Assembly (NCBI GenBank): GCA_905221615.1
Contig: CAJNDT010004502.1
Location: 277,001 to 341,000, forward strand
DNA: 64,000 nt
DNA from: Symbiodinium sp. CCMP2592
Taxonomy: Eukaryota; Sar; Dinophyceae; Suessiales; Symbiodiniaceae
Direction: 5' to 3'
Shown here: positions 49,795 to 61,500 of the stretch, piece by piece
Position numbering within the stretch: the first letter of the stretch is position 1
How the letters are laid out: every line of letters starts with the position of its first letter
Position numbers and translations under genes: made by a program
The notes under the pieces: generated by a model
What the model was told of the DNA's origin: nothing
Database searches by the model: none
The model's input: only the letters and a program-made list of their open reading frames with translations

Positions 49795-50630
49795 AAAGGG
49801 CCCAGGAGTCAGATCAGACTGTCAGTGTACTGTAGGGGGCTTGATGACTAGAGCAGGGCTTGGACACTTTGGAGTATACATCAGTAGGCTCAGAATATGG
49901 AACCCTAAAGATCTTTATGAGTAATTGTTTAGGCGTTCTCTATATCATAGGAGGCCTTAATGCCCACAGTACGGACCTAATATTAAGGTGCATTTGATGA
50001 AGGAAGTATAATTAGTCCCCTACCCCCCTCCCCCTTACTCCCCTAAGGGTCCCTATGACTGTGTCAGTTCCCGTCGCGGCATCTGAGGGTCCAGAACCCT
50101 TCCGTGAGCAGCCCCAAGACTTGGTAGCTGGGTGGATACACTTTACACTTTTTGGGATAATATTACCACTACAAAACTAACCCTAAACCCCAAAACCCTA
50201 AACCCCTAGACCCTAAGCCCCTAAACCCCTAAACCCTAAACCGTTTGTGGGGGCTTATGAACTCAGCAACTAAGAAGAGCCGTTGCTGATTTTCCGAAGG
50301 GCTGTTCGCCTGGAGGGACCTGAGGTCCTCCGGTCGCACTGGGCTTAGGGTTTAGGCCGGCCTTGTCCTTTTTCATGGTTCCCCCAAAAGAAGTATCCGA
50401 AGACAGATAGGCGGGTTTAGGGTTTAGGGTCCTGTAGCACCTTTGAATTAATTAGAAAGTAGGGTCTCCATGTCGCTACTTTCAAATTTCGACATGTTTA
50501 TGCGGTTTATGTTGCAAGTCGGTGTAAGCAACCTTCCCGGTGTATGGGATATCCACTGGAGAGGCAGGAGCATCTGCTCGCTTCTCGCTGGTTTCCTCTG
50601 TGCAGCAACTAGTGAATTAGGAGTCTGTTG

Positions 50631-50847
50631 CCCAGAGGGTCCATATGGGTAGTTGTCAAAATGATGGTCCCTTTTGGGGTCCCTAAGATAGTACAGCACC
50701 TACTATTTAAGGTACCCAACAGAGGGCCATAATTTTAACAACCACCCATATATGCTACCATAACATAATTAGGTCCCAAAGACCATCCCTATTATTCTTT
50801 TCGGATTCCTAATTCCATAGTAGGAGTATATATATGGACCCTCTGGG
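50631..50847. mobile_element. CCCAGAGGGTCCATA foldback with nested element
   Basis: Outer arms CCCAGAGGGTCCATA and TATGGACCCTCTGGG. A TGGGTAGTTGTCAAAATG-family element occupies 50646-50748. Removing it with one TA leaves GGTCCATATATGC, an intact arm. Confidence 0.8.
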
Positions 50848-51414
50848 TTATGGTGTAGATATACTGCAGCGACTCAACTCTACCGGGAAGTTGTTGTTGT
50901 TTTTTAGTAAGTTCTGAAGACACGAATACTTGGCCCCTAGAGCCAACAGCCCTAACCCTTGACACGCCCTGAACTCTAAGCCCTGTTGGCGGCCCATTTG
51001 TTCGACGGAATTGAATGTCTGAGAAGTTTGCGCCCAGGCATAAGACAAACGAAGCGCGTCGAACTACCAATTCACTTTGCGTTCGGGGTTTTAGCTTCAG
51101 GCTCTAGGGTTTAGGCATGAGGTTTTACGAGTTGAAGCTTCCGAGGATAGGGTTTAGGGATTGATTAGGGTTTTAGGGTTTGGGTTCAGGATTATCTGGC
51201 ACTCTCTGAGTCCCTAAGTTCAGAATTTGACATGTCCGCAGTGGTTGATTGTCTTTTTGTTGGGTTCCTCTCCGTGCTGGTAAACGGATCTTGGAAGCAC
51301 TGTAGACAGACTTGTTTGCACAAGCTCCAAGTGGAGTAGAGCTTGATGCAGGAAGGTTCATTGTGTTGCACACGGCTTCTTCTTGTCGGATTCCACAACA
51401 CACTGTGTAATTCT

Positions 51415-51622
51415 GATATATATATATATATATGTGTGTGTGTCTGTATGCATGCATGCATGCATGTATGTATGTATGTACGTATGTATGTATGTAGGTA
51501 TGTACGCATGCGTATATGTATGTGTATATGTATGTGTGTAGGTGTGCATGTATGTATGGATGGACGGATGTCTGTATGCCTGTCGGTATGTACGTATGTA
51601 TGTATGTATGTTTGTTTGTTCT
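51415..51622. repeat. Microsatellite (TA)n-(TATG)n
   Basis: TATATA, TGTGTG, ATGC and TATG/TACG runs. Frames in both strands give Tyr/Met/Cys or His/Thr/Tyr repeats. Confidence 0.9.
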
Positions 51623-52337
51623 ATATACACGTCACATACACACAGAGGCATATCCATATATCTATATATGGGTACAAACGACTACGTACACATGTACTTA
51701 TACATGTAGGTATGTGTATACCTATATAGAAGTGCAGGCACATTCCTGCATGAAGGGCTAATTTGCATTGCTGCTTTGTTGTCCAGGCTTCCAAACGTAC
51801 CGATGTGAGGTGCCCTAACCGTCAGAGTAGTTTTGGGAGGGAGGCAGAAAGCTCACAGCATTTAGCAACATCAGCAATCAGGTGCTCGATGTATAGGGTT
51901 GTGCCCCAAAACCCTAAAACCTGAGCCTTAACATGCTGGACCTTAGACCCTAAACCATTGGAGTAACGGCATCGGGGGTTGAAGCCTGGCTTGAGGAGTT
52001 GGGCTGTGGGATTCTGTTTGCTTCCTGCGGGCTGAGGTCGAGGAGAAGCCCAACGTCATCAAGTCGCCCCACTATGCAGGTCGAGGTGGTGACATTGTGG
52101 ATGAAGAGGCTACGAGGGGTTGAATTGCGAATTTAGCTCCCCGAACCTTAAAGACCTTAACGGTTTGTGTTTTTTAGGCTTCTACGGTTTGTGAGGCGTG
52201 TAGGGTTTGGGAAATATAGCACTGGTTTACGGTCCGTTAGGGTTTAGGGTTTAGGGTCGATAGCTAAACAGGCAACCCTGAAGAACGACTACCAGCCCGA
52301 GCTTGCATGGCTCCTTCGTGGGACTCCCACAGAGTCC

Positions 52338-52553
52338 TTGCTATAAGGGGCCTTAACAATTGCGAACTTTATTCCTATAGGGTTCCTTATTATAGTTTGT
52401 ATACTATGCCCCCAACCCCATTCTACCTAGAGGCTCATACCCTACCCCTTTTTTAGGATACCTAGTTTTATGGATAGGATCTGATATCTGAAAAAGTAGG
52501 CGCCCTCAAAAAAGGGTAGGGTATGAGTCTTTTAGGAATTATTAAGGCCCCTA
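52338..52553. mobile_element. GGGGCCTTAACAATT foldback with nested element
   Basis: Outer ends TATAAGGGGCCTTAACAATT and GGAATTATTAAGGCCCCTA. Inside, AGGCTCATACCCTACCCC and GGGTAGGGTATGAGTCT (about 52430-52532) form a second foldback. Its right end abuts the next element at 52552. Confidence 0.7.
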
Positions 52554-52675
52554 CTTAAAGGATCCTGGGACTTAGTAACTAGGGTTATTATTAGGGTAAC
52601 TATACTTATAACTACTGAAAACCCCAGTTAAGGTAGTTATAACCTTACTTACTAAGTCCCATGATCCTCCAAGTA
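52552..52675. mobile_element. ATCATGGGACTTAGTAA-family foldback (124 bp)
   Basis: TACTTAAAGGATCCTGGGAC and CATGATCCTCCAAGTA; TA edges. Confidence 0.9.
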
Positions 52676-53229
52676 TACGAACTTTAGGACCCCAGCAGGC
52701 GGCCCACATACACAGGAAACCGTGAATCACAATATGAAGCACTGGACCATGGGTTTAGGGTTTAGGGAGAAGCATCGCGTAATTTCAGAACCCGAAAAGT
52801 GGCTCTGAAAACCGTAAGGACAGCCTGAACGCCAGACCTCAGCTGATGCACAAACAGCCTGGGCGGCGACGGTTTAGGGTTTGTTGGGGTTTAGAGTTTA
52901 GGGTTGATTAGGGTTTAGGGTCCCGAATCCCCAAATTCTAAACCGAAGACACCTGGACGCACAATCCCCAACCCTATTTCCCGCCAAGGCGCCCAAAGAA
53001 GCCCCTGACACCTGATTACACACAACCATTCACAGGCGCCACATCTTAGACTCTACACTTTGACCCATAAAAACTCTATACATCCTATCGGCGCCGACGC
53101 TGTGAACTCTATAAGCCCAAAACCTCCAAAGTCTAAGCCCTACGACGAGCTCTGAACCTTTATACACCCTGCAAGCCCCAAGCGAACTCTCAGCATCCTA
53201 AGCCTAAAAGGCCTAGGCCTCACCAGCCG

Positions 53230-53353
53230 TACTTGGAGGATCATGAGACCTAGTAGGTACGGTTATATGTAATTTAATTGGGGTTGTAAGTAGCTATAAG
53301 TTTAGTCACCCGGATCATAACCCTAGCTACTAAGTCCCATGACCCTTTAAGTA
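53230..53353. mobile_element. ATCATGGGACTTAGTAA-family foldback (124 bp)
   Basis: TACTTGGAGGATCATGAGAC and CATGACCCTTTAAGTA; TA edges. Confidence 0.85.
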
Positions 53354-53683
53354 GAAGCCCCTAACCCTTCAAGCACATCGTATACACTATAAGCCCTGAA
53401 CCCACTGAACCCCATAAGCTCCAACCCCTAGAAATGCTGAACGCCCTAAACCCTAAACCCTAAAATTCTAAATCCTAAACCCTAAACCCTAAACCCCTCA
53501 AAGCCCCTGGGCCCCGTTAACCCTATAAACCTAAACCCTGTCTACCTGAGGCCTCTACACCCTAAAACCACCAAAGCCTTGAACCCTATAAGTCTATCAC
53601 CCATACAACGCTTATTGCCCTAAACCCAACTCCAAAACCGTAACTCCTGTAAGTTTAAACCGCTCAACCCTTTCACCCGGACC

Positions 53684-53819
53684 TACTTAAAGGATCATGG
53701 AACTTAGTAACTAGGGTTATAGTTAGGGTAATTATACTTATAACTACTTGTAACCTTATAACCCCAATTAAGGTACTTATAACCTTACCTACTACGTAAG
53801 TGCCATGATCCTCCAAGTA
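53684..53819. mobile_element. ATCATGGGACTTAGTAA-family foldback with small duplications
   Basis: TACTTAAAGGATCATGGAAC and CATGATCCTCCAAGTA. It is 12 bp longer than its relatives because TATAACC and TACGTAAG are locally repeated. Confidence 0.85.
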
Positions 53820-54224
53820 TAAGCCATCAGCTCCGCAAACTTTAAGAATGAGAAGCTCCTATAACCGACAACCCCTATCCCTAAAACCTAAACCCAAAGT
53901 CCTAAATCCTGAAAACTATATCCTAAACCCTAAATCCTAAACCCAAAGATTCTAAATCCTAAACCCTAAACCCTAAATCCTAAAAATCTAAATCCTAAAC
54001 CCTAAACCGCCAAAGCAGCTTTCAACTAAAGAAGTGACGAGGAAGCCGAGCCCCTCCTCGGCTCGGAGGTCATGTCTCAGCCTCGGAGAATTCGGGCTTA
54101 CCTTTGGGCGTCAATGCACGGATACTACGGTGGATGATACAAATCCTAGGGTTCCTTTAAAGGGATCGATAAGGCTACCTTTAAGGGGCTTCTTTAAAGG
54201 ATCTTTAGGGTTTTAGGGTTTAGG

Positions 54225-54327
54225 GTTGATAGAAATCCTGCACTACTACCTTAAGGGCCCTAGACGATGGGAATTATGGTATATTCCTCATTATGGGTAA
54301 TGCAGGATTTACATATCATCAACCGTA
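54225..54327. mobile_element. GTTGATGATATAAATCCTGC-family foldback
   Basis: GTTGATAGAAATCCTGC (left) and GCAGGATTTACATATCATCAACCG-TA (right); core CTAGACGATGGGAATTATGG. It follows the same CTTTAAAGGGATC and TTTAGGG leader as the copy at 39106. Confidence 0.8.
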
Positions 54328-54930
54328 GTTCTCGTACTAATACTAAGGCTCCTGGACCCTTGTAGTGAGATCCCAAGCCCTAGCCCCCAAACCCGGACAC
54401 CCCCCAGAAGGATCAAGACCTGTTAGGCGCCTTAGGGCCTGAGGGTTCTTCTAAAACTATGTTACATGTGGTTGTTTACATGTGGTTTGTGGTTTAGGGT
54501 TTAGGGTTTAGGGTACAGGGTTTAGGGTTGTCAACCCGTTTGTTGGTGTTAATAACCCAGACGCTTGAACTTCCATCACCCTAAACCCCTAAACTTGCAG
54601 GGCGTGTAGGTTTGGCACTCAGGCCTTGCATTCTGGCTTTCCGGAGTGTAGGGTTTGGGCATCAGGGTTTTGTGGGCTCGGGGGGGTTGGGTTTGTATTT
54701 TGGGATTTGGACTAGGGGTGGTGCGGTTTCCCTGCTTAGTGATATAGATTGTTTGGTGGGATTAGTTTTAATGGAGTGTGTGGTGTAGCGGGTTGGGCTT
54801 CATTCGAAAGTTTAGGGTTCAGAGCGCAGCAAACTTTAAGTTCGAGTCAAGGATTTGATTTGAGCGGAAACCGCGAGCTGGAGCGGTGCTCATAGCAGGC
54901 TTTTGGAGGTCGTATCCTTTCCCCTGAGCC

Positions 54931-55278
54931 ATGAACCAAAGTCACAATGCCTACGAACTGACTTTTCAGCAGATCGCTCTGGAAGAGGTGTTGTCGAACG
55001 ACCAAGTCCTGAGGATCTTCAAGAAGTATGACACGTTCCTGAAGATGTATTCCGAAGATCCCACACGCAATGCTCCATTGCCTACGAGGATCGTCCGGGA
55101 TAAAGTGGTCGACAATGATCTCATCCCAGCATGGGCAGCGTTCCGAGCGCCGCCACTCCTGCTGGTGTTTATCTGCGGAGGCCTGGCGGAGATCTCATTG
55201 GGCTGCAACGGAGCACGACTGGCACAAAGAATCACAAGTTTCATCATACCTATAGTGAGGACCCAGCAGCAGCGATGA
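54931..55278 (+). CDS. Unrecognised small open frame, possible gene or exon
   Basis: A 115-codon frame opens at an ATG in good context (GAGCCATGA), just after an in-frame TGA. It reads as a balanced protein: ALEEVLSNDQVLRIFKKYD is helical-looking, and PPLLLVFICGGLAEISLG could be a membrane or buried helix. The C-terminus is basic/polar (QQQR). It contains no repeat-derived segment. The next 400 bp is a trinucleotide repeat. No family recognised; it may be an intact short gene, a first exon or a fragment. Confidence 0.35.
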   Translation: MNQSHNAYELTFQQIALEEVLSNDQVLRIFKKYDTFLKMYSEDPTRNAPLPTRIVRDKVVDNDLIPAWAAFRAPPLLLVFICGGLAEISLGCNGARLAQRITSFIIPIVRTQQQR

Positions 55279-55439
55279 CTGTAACAGCTGTACGGCAAAG
55301 ACTGCTTTCCTGAATGTGCACAGGTACAGGTGGTCAGGTTCTATCCATACCATCACCGCTGCTACTCGTCACAGCCACAGCAATTATTTGTGTAGGTAGC
55401 TTTCCCAGTTATGCTCGTCATGACAATCAAAAAACACAC

Positions 55440-55545
55440 AGGCGGCAGCAGCAGAAGCAGCAACAGCAGCAATAGCCGCCGCCGTAACAGTAGTCGCAGA
55501 AGTGGCGACAGCAGCGGCCGTAGCAGCAGTGAAAGCAGCTCTAAT
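55440..55545. repeat. Trinucleotide (GCA/GCC)n-type repeat
   Basis: Phased GGCAGCAGCAGAAGCAGC and CCGCCGCCG motifs, decaying to the right. Frames give Ser/Arg or Leu runs. Confidence 0.75.
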
Positions 55546-56296
55546 CTAGTGACCCTTGTGAAAGGTAGTAAAACAAAAACCTTGCATTTAGGTGCAGAAC
55601 ACAACAGTATTGTTCCAAGAAGTCATGGAAGTAGTGGCGATACATGCTGTAACAACCATCATGATCCCGAGCAAAAGCATCAGAATACACCTTAGTCCAA
55701 ACCCTTACTTATCATCTGGAGCTTGTTTGAAGGGTCACAAATGAGATTAGAAATCTCAATATCGCATAATCCCCAATTAAAGTACTTATAATCTTCCAAG
55801 TCCACTGATCTTGCAAGTGTCCGATGGCCTCCGTCTTTGGAAACTTGAGGACTTCATCTGCCACAGCCTCCGCCGTGGCATCCTCGTTCGCACAGATCCT
55901 TGGCAAACGCCTGAGCAATTTATACTATATTTTGGGGGCTCATTATTGTAATCATAGTAAAATACACCCCAAACCCCATTCTAAGTATGAATAATGAGGC
56001 CAGGTTCTGAGCTCTATAGAATTGGCAATGTCGATTAAGACACCCGTGGCTTTGGGGCTTACATATAGGTTTCGAGCTTGTCTGCGGTTTGCATGAGAGA
56101 AACCCAGGCAAGATGAATCATACTGTTTAGGGTTCAATTCGCGCAGGAACAGACACAACAGGTACATGCGTGGTATGCACCGTATAAACAGCAGACGCTA
56201 CGGATGAATGCGAAGGACGAAGTACTGTTTCGGACTGCAGAGAGCGAAACTGAGCCTCAAATATCTTTGCGGAATAGTCCGGTGTCCTAAGCCCAA

Positions 56297-56375
56297 CCTG
56301 GACCCCAAAAGTATGTAGAATAACAGCATTTTATAGGTTTTGGGCCATTATTTTACCTACTTTAGAGGGTCTAGG
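56297..56375. mobile_element. CCTGGACCCCAAAAGTATG-family foldback
   Basis: 79 bp; closely matches the insertions at 30288-30372 and 31577-31658. The edges here are A and A, not TA. Confidence 0.75.
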
Positions 56376-56676
56376 AAGGTGCTATTCCCAATACCCTCAA
56401 CACCACGCCAGTCCCTACGTGGACCCCAAGAAGCTGTAAAGTAAGATCCTTCTACCTAGTAGTAGAGTAGGCAACCTTTAACCCGTTTTGGGCAGTCTAG
56501 TCCCTATGTAATCCCTATATAACCTAAACGGTTAACCTTTACTTCCCCATGATACACGACAAGTAAGTCTATAACTGTTGGCCGATTATTTTACCTGTAC
56601 TCTTGCAGGTTTGGGTGCCACCCTAAACCCCGAAAGCCCTAAGCGCTAAACACGAGCCCTCATGCCTAGACAGCAA

Positions 56677-56803
56677 TGGTAAAAGGAGCGACCCTTAATA
56701 GGGACCCCTACCCTATAATGGGCTATATAATGGGTATATAGTAGCTGTATTAAGGGTATATACCTAGGGGTCCTGATTAAGGGCCCCGCCTTTTACCCTT
56801 GGA
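56677..56803. mobile_element. AAAAGGAGCGACCC-family foldback with long target repeat
   Basis: GGTAAAAGGAGCGACCCTTAA pairs with TTAAGGGCCCCGCCTTTTACC. TAGACAGCAA occurs at 56667-56676 and again at 56804-56813. Part of it may belong to the arm, leaving about 8 bp. An 8-bp duplication would suit hAT-type transposition, unlike the TA of the other families. Confidence 0.7.
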
Positions 56804-57454
56804 TAGACAGCAAGGAGTGGCTTTCCGGAAGTGACGATGGCTGTGACTTGACGGCAGCATCTCATTCGGCATGAGCTTTGAGTGCTTCTTTAAGGGTTAG
56901 AAGGGATTCTGTAAGGGTGCTAAAAGGGATCTGTAGGGTTGTACCAGGTATCGATTTGGGATAAGTTTTGATTTCGTTTATTGCTTCATGTAGAGCCTTC
57001 ATGCATATTTTTGGGGGTTGCTGAAATCGTTTCCTGGTTCAGGGTTGAGGGCTTAAGGTTGAGGCTTTTCAGTTGGAGACCAACTGTTTGGAGATGTGCT
57101 AAGACCCCATACCCGAAATGCCATAAATCGAAACCCCAAACGGAAAGTTCTAAGCCCCTGATACAAACCTTGTTACGTTTCTATTTAGGGTGTCCCTCAA
57201 CAGCCAGCGCAATTTCTGCTTGCTGGCTTATAAGTTTCGGTGCACAAAGAAGGGGGTTAAGGGTTTCGGGTTTGGTATACAAGATGTCAGGGTGTGGCAT
57301 AGCTGAGGCGCAAAACAGACTTCGAGCCATAGCAGAGAGGCTCCTCAAGACATGGGTAGTTCTCCCACTTTTGGTGCCTCCTTGTCTCCAAAACGGTACG
57401 TCACACGTATAGAACGGACCGTAAACGGGAGCCTAATTTAGAGGTTTCCCCACA

Positions 57455-57554
57455 TACTGCTGATGGACAAAATCCTGCATTACCCAAGGAATATACCATA
57501 GTTCCCACTGTTTAGAGTCCTTAGGGTCATGCAGGATTTTGTCCATCAGCAGTA
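57455..57554. mobile_element. TGATGGACAAAATCCTGCAT-family foldback
   Basis: TA-CTGCTGATGGACAAAATCC and ATTTTGTCCATCAGCAG-TA; core reversed relative to 25078-25182. Confidence 0.85.
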
Positions 57555-57711
57555 GTTCGCTTATTCTTCCTTTGTAGTAGCATTGCACTCCGCACCCCTA
57601 GGAGGCGATTGCGAATCATGTAGTATAGGGGAACCCTAAACCCTAAACCCTCACCGGTTCGAGCGGACGGAAAAAGGCGTTAAACAAAATAAAACCTCAA
57701 CCGGTTTAGGG

Positions 57712-57832
57712 TTTAGGGGCCTTAGTCATTTGAATAGGGTTTTGGGGTATGTAATCATTATACTATAACTATAATTCGGAGCCAGCAGAATAGTTGTGTT
57801 ACTTATTCAGGCCCCATATAGTAGGTCCCTAA
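57712..57832. mobile_element. GGGGCCTTAGTCATT-family foldback
   Basis: TAGGGGCCTTAGTCATTTG pairs with TACTTATTCAGGCCCCATATA; core TAGGGTTTTGGGGTATGTAATC. Confidence 0.65.
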
Positions 57833-57879
57833 TCCCGAGCATCCCGGTTTCCTGTGGAGTTATGTTTCCTTAAACCCTA

Positions 57880-58003
57880 TGCTTAAAGAGTCATGGGACT
57901 TAGTAACTAGGGTTATAATTAGGGTAACCATACTTGCAACTACTTTTCAGCCCAATTAAGGTACTTATAACTTTCCTTACTAAGCCCCATGATCCTCCAA
58001 ATA
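57880..58003. mobile_element. ATCATGGGACTTAGTAA-family foldback (124 bp)
   Basis: GCTTAAAGAGTCATGGGACT and CATGATCCTCCAAATA; edge bases slightly decayed. Confidence 0.85.
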
Positions 58004-58407
58004 TAGGGCCCTCACCCGACGGGTGCATGCGCTCAGAAAGGATAAGACCTTTGCCATGGGATATTGGAACTGTGGGTCTAGCGAGGGTTACTTGCATCTC
58101 ACCCGCTGTGGATACGTGAGTAAAACACGAAAGCCGCCATGGATCTACGCAAGACTCCTACTTGCATTTGATGCCTTATGACTTAGTACCTCAAGGTTCA
58201 GACTTTGGACTGCAAACCCTAAATCGTAAATGCACAGCCGATATCCTTAATTAAACCCTACACCCTCACTGGCCTAACTACCCCAACTAGCCTAAAGCCC
58301 TAACCCGAAACCCGTAAGCCCTAAACCCTAAGTCCCAACCCCCTAAATCCCTAGACGCTATATTATAAACCTTAAACCCCTAAACCCTAAACTTACACAA
58401 AAACCCT

Positions 58408-58482
58408 ATGCCTCCAGGGACGTTATTATGGGGTCCTTAAGGAGTCTAGGGCCCTAACTATGCGGTCCTTGGAGGGATAGGA
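58408..58482. mobile_element. CCTCCAGGGAC-type foldback
   Basis: GCCTCCAGGGACG pairs with GGTCCTTGGAGGG; inverted copy of 13800-13885. Confidence 0.65.
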
Positions 58483-58488
58483 AATTCC

Positions 58489-58605
58489 TACAGTAGAAGC
58501 CCAAAAGTTGGAAACCCCATAGCCTCGATCCTTAAGAATAATGTATAGGGAATCCCAGCGCTATTTGGCCTCATTCCGGTTTCCAACTTTATGGGGTTTA
58601 CTGTA
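58489..58605. mobile_element. CAGTAGAAGCCCAAAAGTTGG-family foldback
   Basis: TA-CAGTAGAAGCCCAAAAGTTGG and CCAACTTTATGGGGTTTACTG-TA. Near-complete copy; the CAGT end and TA duplication resemble Tc1/mariner-type elements. Confidence 0.8.
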
Positions 58606-58681
58606 AGGACATGGAGCTCTCTCCTGAAACACGTGATCGACTGAACAAGTTTAAGGCCGGACCGGGGCGCTGCCTGGGCAT

Positions 58682-58785
58682 GCGGTTGATGATATGAATC
58701 CTGCACGACCCATAATAAGGAATATACCATAAATCCCATAGTTTAGGGTCCTTGAGGTAATGCAGGATTTATATCATCAACAGTA
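58682..58785. mobile_element. GTTGATGATATAAATCCTGC-family foldback
   Basis: CGGTTGATGATATGAATCCTGC and GCAGGATTTATATCATCAACAG-TA. Confidence 0.85.
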
Positions 58786-59393
58786 GGTTTCAGGGGTTTG
58801 AGGTTTAAGAGTGTTTAGGGTTGAGGGTTTGAGAGGGTGTGAGGTTTAAGAGGGTTTAGGGCTGAGGGTTTAAGATGGTTTAGGGTTTAAGAGGGGTTCG
58901 GCCCTGTTGGGTTTTGGCTTAAGTAGTGTTTCGGGCTTCCTGGTTTTAAGGTTCGGTTTAGGGTTTAGGGCTTAGGGTTCGGCATATCGAGCCAGGCGTG
59001 TTGTCCCTCAACGGGGTTCCTATAGAGGTACTTTAAGGTCTGAGCATACACCGTTTGTTAATGAAGAACCACAACCCTAATAATAGTTAGCACTAAGAAC
59101 CAGAACCTTAATAATGGTAAGAATAAGAAGAAGAGCCATAGCCCTAATAATGGTAATAAGAACCACAACACTATTAATTTAAGTATATGGAGCCGTAGGC
59201 TCTGTGGATCAAAGACTTGCACGCTGGAGGGCGGACAATTGACATTTATAATCAGAGATCCGGTTTAGGGTTTAGGGGTGTTCAGGGTTTAAGGGTGTTT
59301 AGGGTCTAGGTTGGTTTAGCGCTTAGAGTTTCGGGTCAGAATACCCAGCTCAAGACGCGAGCTTTGGATCTGGCTGTATAACTTACCCAGTTC

Positions 59394-59472
59394 CCTAAGG
59401 GTCCAAGTAGCTTCTTTATGGCTTTAAGGCCCCCAAAATCCCATTATAGGGACGACTTGGGCCCTGAAGGTT
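59394..59472. mobile_element. Decayed CCCTAAGGGTCCAAGTAG-type foldback
   Basis: CCCTAAGGGTCCAAGTAGC at the left; ACGACTTGGGCCCTGAAGG at the right, with an indel in the arm. Confidence 0.55.
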
Positions 59473-60504
59473 TGCTGATCTTCCAAACCTCAAACTTGTT
59501 CAGAGATTGCATAGGAAGCCAGTAGGCTGTGCTGGTTTTCCAATCCTTTAATTAGCAACCAAGTCGATCTTTAGAGGTCTTGGGCAATCACCCACAGTGT
59601 AAGCAGACAAGAAGCCTCAGTTTCGGGCACTGGTAACACCATCCCAATCGAGCGCCTCCGTCCCTTTCGCATCGGAGCATAGAAATATCTTCGGCAGCAG
59701 AAGCCTCAAGTATTCTAAGCCCTGCACAGCACCCAGAAAGCCTCTGACCAGGCCTGTGGGTGCATGGGTTGGAAGGATCGAAGCCTCGATAAGCCTCGTT
59801 TCGTTTTCGCGCCCATACCATGAAGCGGCAGACCTGGCGAAAACACCCCGACCCCCCCCCCTCCCCCCTCCGAGAAAACATCATCTGGACCTACTCCCGA
59901 AACTATCATATCCGTGTCCCGATTTCCGGGTGACTTGGTTGCTCCATAATTACTCCGCATTTTCCCAGTCGCATTTTTGTAAACTAGATTTGGCTGGATT
60001 ATAGAGCAAGTCGCGAATGCAGCCTTCGAGCTAGCTGGGGTAGTATATAGTAGAGAACTGAAGCAGAGGCGCTCCCTGTGTCCCCTAAGACACCTGAAGG
60101 TTTAGGGTTTAGGGGATGCTTAAGGTTTCGGGTTTGGACACTGACACTAAAACCCGAAAGGAGACAGCTCTGCAGCTGGCTCTGCTGGCTTTGATCGTCA
60201 TGGTCTTAGGCTTTGTCGTGTGGCTTATCTGGTGGACGCCCCAGCTGCATCACGGGGTGGGATCGGCGAGGTCTCCATCATTTTCGGTTTAGGGTTTCGG
60301 GTTTAGGGGTTTAGGGGTTTATGGTTTAGGGTTTAGGGCCCATCTTTGTTTCAGCATGTGTTGTGGCCCAACTCCTGGAGCCCCCTACGAACCCTAAAGC
60401 CCACATCAACCGTCCTGATCGGTATGCTGAGACACAGCTTTGCTTGGTGGTTGCTGTACGCTGTAACCTGAAACGAGAACTAATGGTCCGACCACGTGGC
60501 TGTG

Positions 60505-60627
60505 CTGAAAGGATCATGGGACTTATAGTAACTAGGGTTATAATTAGGGTAGCTATACTTACAACTACTTATAACCACAACTAAGGTACTTAAAGCCTTA
60601 CTTACTAAGTCCCATGATCCTCCAAGT
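60505..60627. mobile_element. ATCATGGGACTTAGTAA-family foldback
   Basis: CTGAAAGGATCATGGGACTT and AGTCCCATGATCCTCCAAG. It is flanked by TG on both sides, so it may have used a TG rather than TA target. Confidence 0.85.
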
Positions 60628-60929
60628 GGGACTTCAGAAATAAAGGGGTTTACGGACAAGGAGCTTGGTGTAAACAGGGTGTGGGGACAAAGAGTTTAAG
60701 GTTTGGGGTTTTGGTGTTCCTCTTGAGCCACGACGGCTTACACGTGTTGCTTCTGTGCCGGATTCCTAGATTCTTGGTGTCACCGGAACTCGTCGTTGTA
60801 GGGGTTTGGGGTGTAAGGGGTTCAGGGCGATACGGCAGATTGGCGCTGGGAGCTTCTACGCGGCATGTGATTGCGGGTACGTTTCGCTGGTCGGTCTTCC
60901 ACGGTGGACTGGTGGGCGCAAGGCATCGG

Positions 60930-60990
60930 TACTTGGAGGATCGTGGGACTTAGTACAGTAAGTAAGGTTATAAGTTCCGCAACTGGGGCT
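60930..60990. mobile_element. Left half of an ATCATGGGACTTAGTAA-family element
   Basis: TACTTGGAGGATCGTGGGAC to GGTTATAAGTTCCGCAACTGGGG; the right half is missing or unrecognisable, although TTTAAGTAGGG occurs at 61037. Confidence 0.65.
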
Positions 60991-61296
60991 GTCACTATCT
61001 ACAAGTATTGTTTTTGACAAAAGTTGAGCGGAAGCTTTAAGTAGGGTGCTAGAACACCATATTATGACAAGCCGGTAACAAATAACATACTATAACTGGT
61101 GGGATAGATAAGGTTCCATATATCATGGTCCCATATCTTCAGAAACCCCCACATGATATGAACCATCTGTACATGCTGGCGCTTCAACGGCAGTGTTGCT
61201 TCGGGATTCCAGGGTTTGTGCTTGAACCGGCACCATGGGTTTAGGAGGCTTCAGGCTAGATGCCTTTTGGGCTTCGATGTCTGGGTTAAGGATTTC

Positions 61297-61398
61297 TATA
61301 TCTCCCTCTCTCTCTATCTCTCTCACTCTCTGTCTCTCTCTTTCTCTCGCTCTCTCTCTCTATCTATCTCTCTCTCCCTCTCTCACTCTCTCTCTCAA
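61297..61398. repeat. Microsatellite (TC)n
   Basis: TCTC with CTAT, CTGT and TTTC interruptions, ~100 bp. Confidence 0.9.
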
Positions 61399-61500
61399 GT
61401 AGATGTATACGCAGGATACCCCAAGTCCAGTACTGCACACCTCTACTGCGAGCCAGCCGGCTGAGTCAGTCCTGACCCTGAGAGACTGCGAAGCCTCCCA

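Larger units (their letters stand above)
45262..54930. other. Non-genic repeat mosaic
   Basis: No supported gene. Open stretches at 45905-46219, 48066-48341 and 52000-52119 were examined and not called. The rest is foldback elements, telomere-like patches (53442-53500, 53880-54010), a 15-base poly(T) at 47051-47065 and the microsatellite at 51415-51622. The stretch 46390-47040 has no repeats I can classify. Confidence 0.55.

Noticed and set aside
52000..52119. Short frame with LRAEVEEKPNVIKSPHYAG
   Set aside because: It is protein-like but under 40 codons, with a stop immediately upstream; could be an exon remnant but not supportable.
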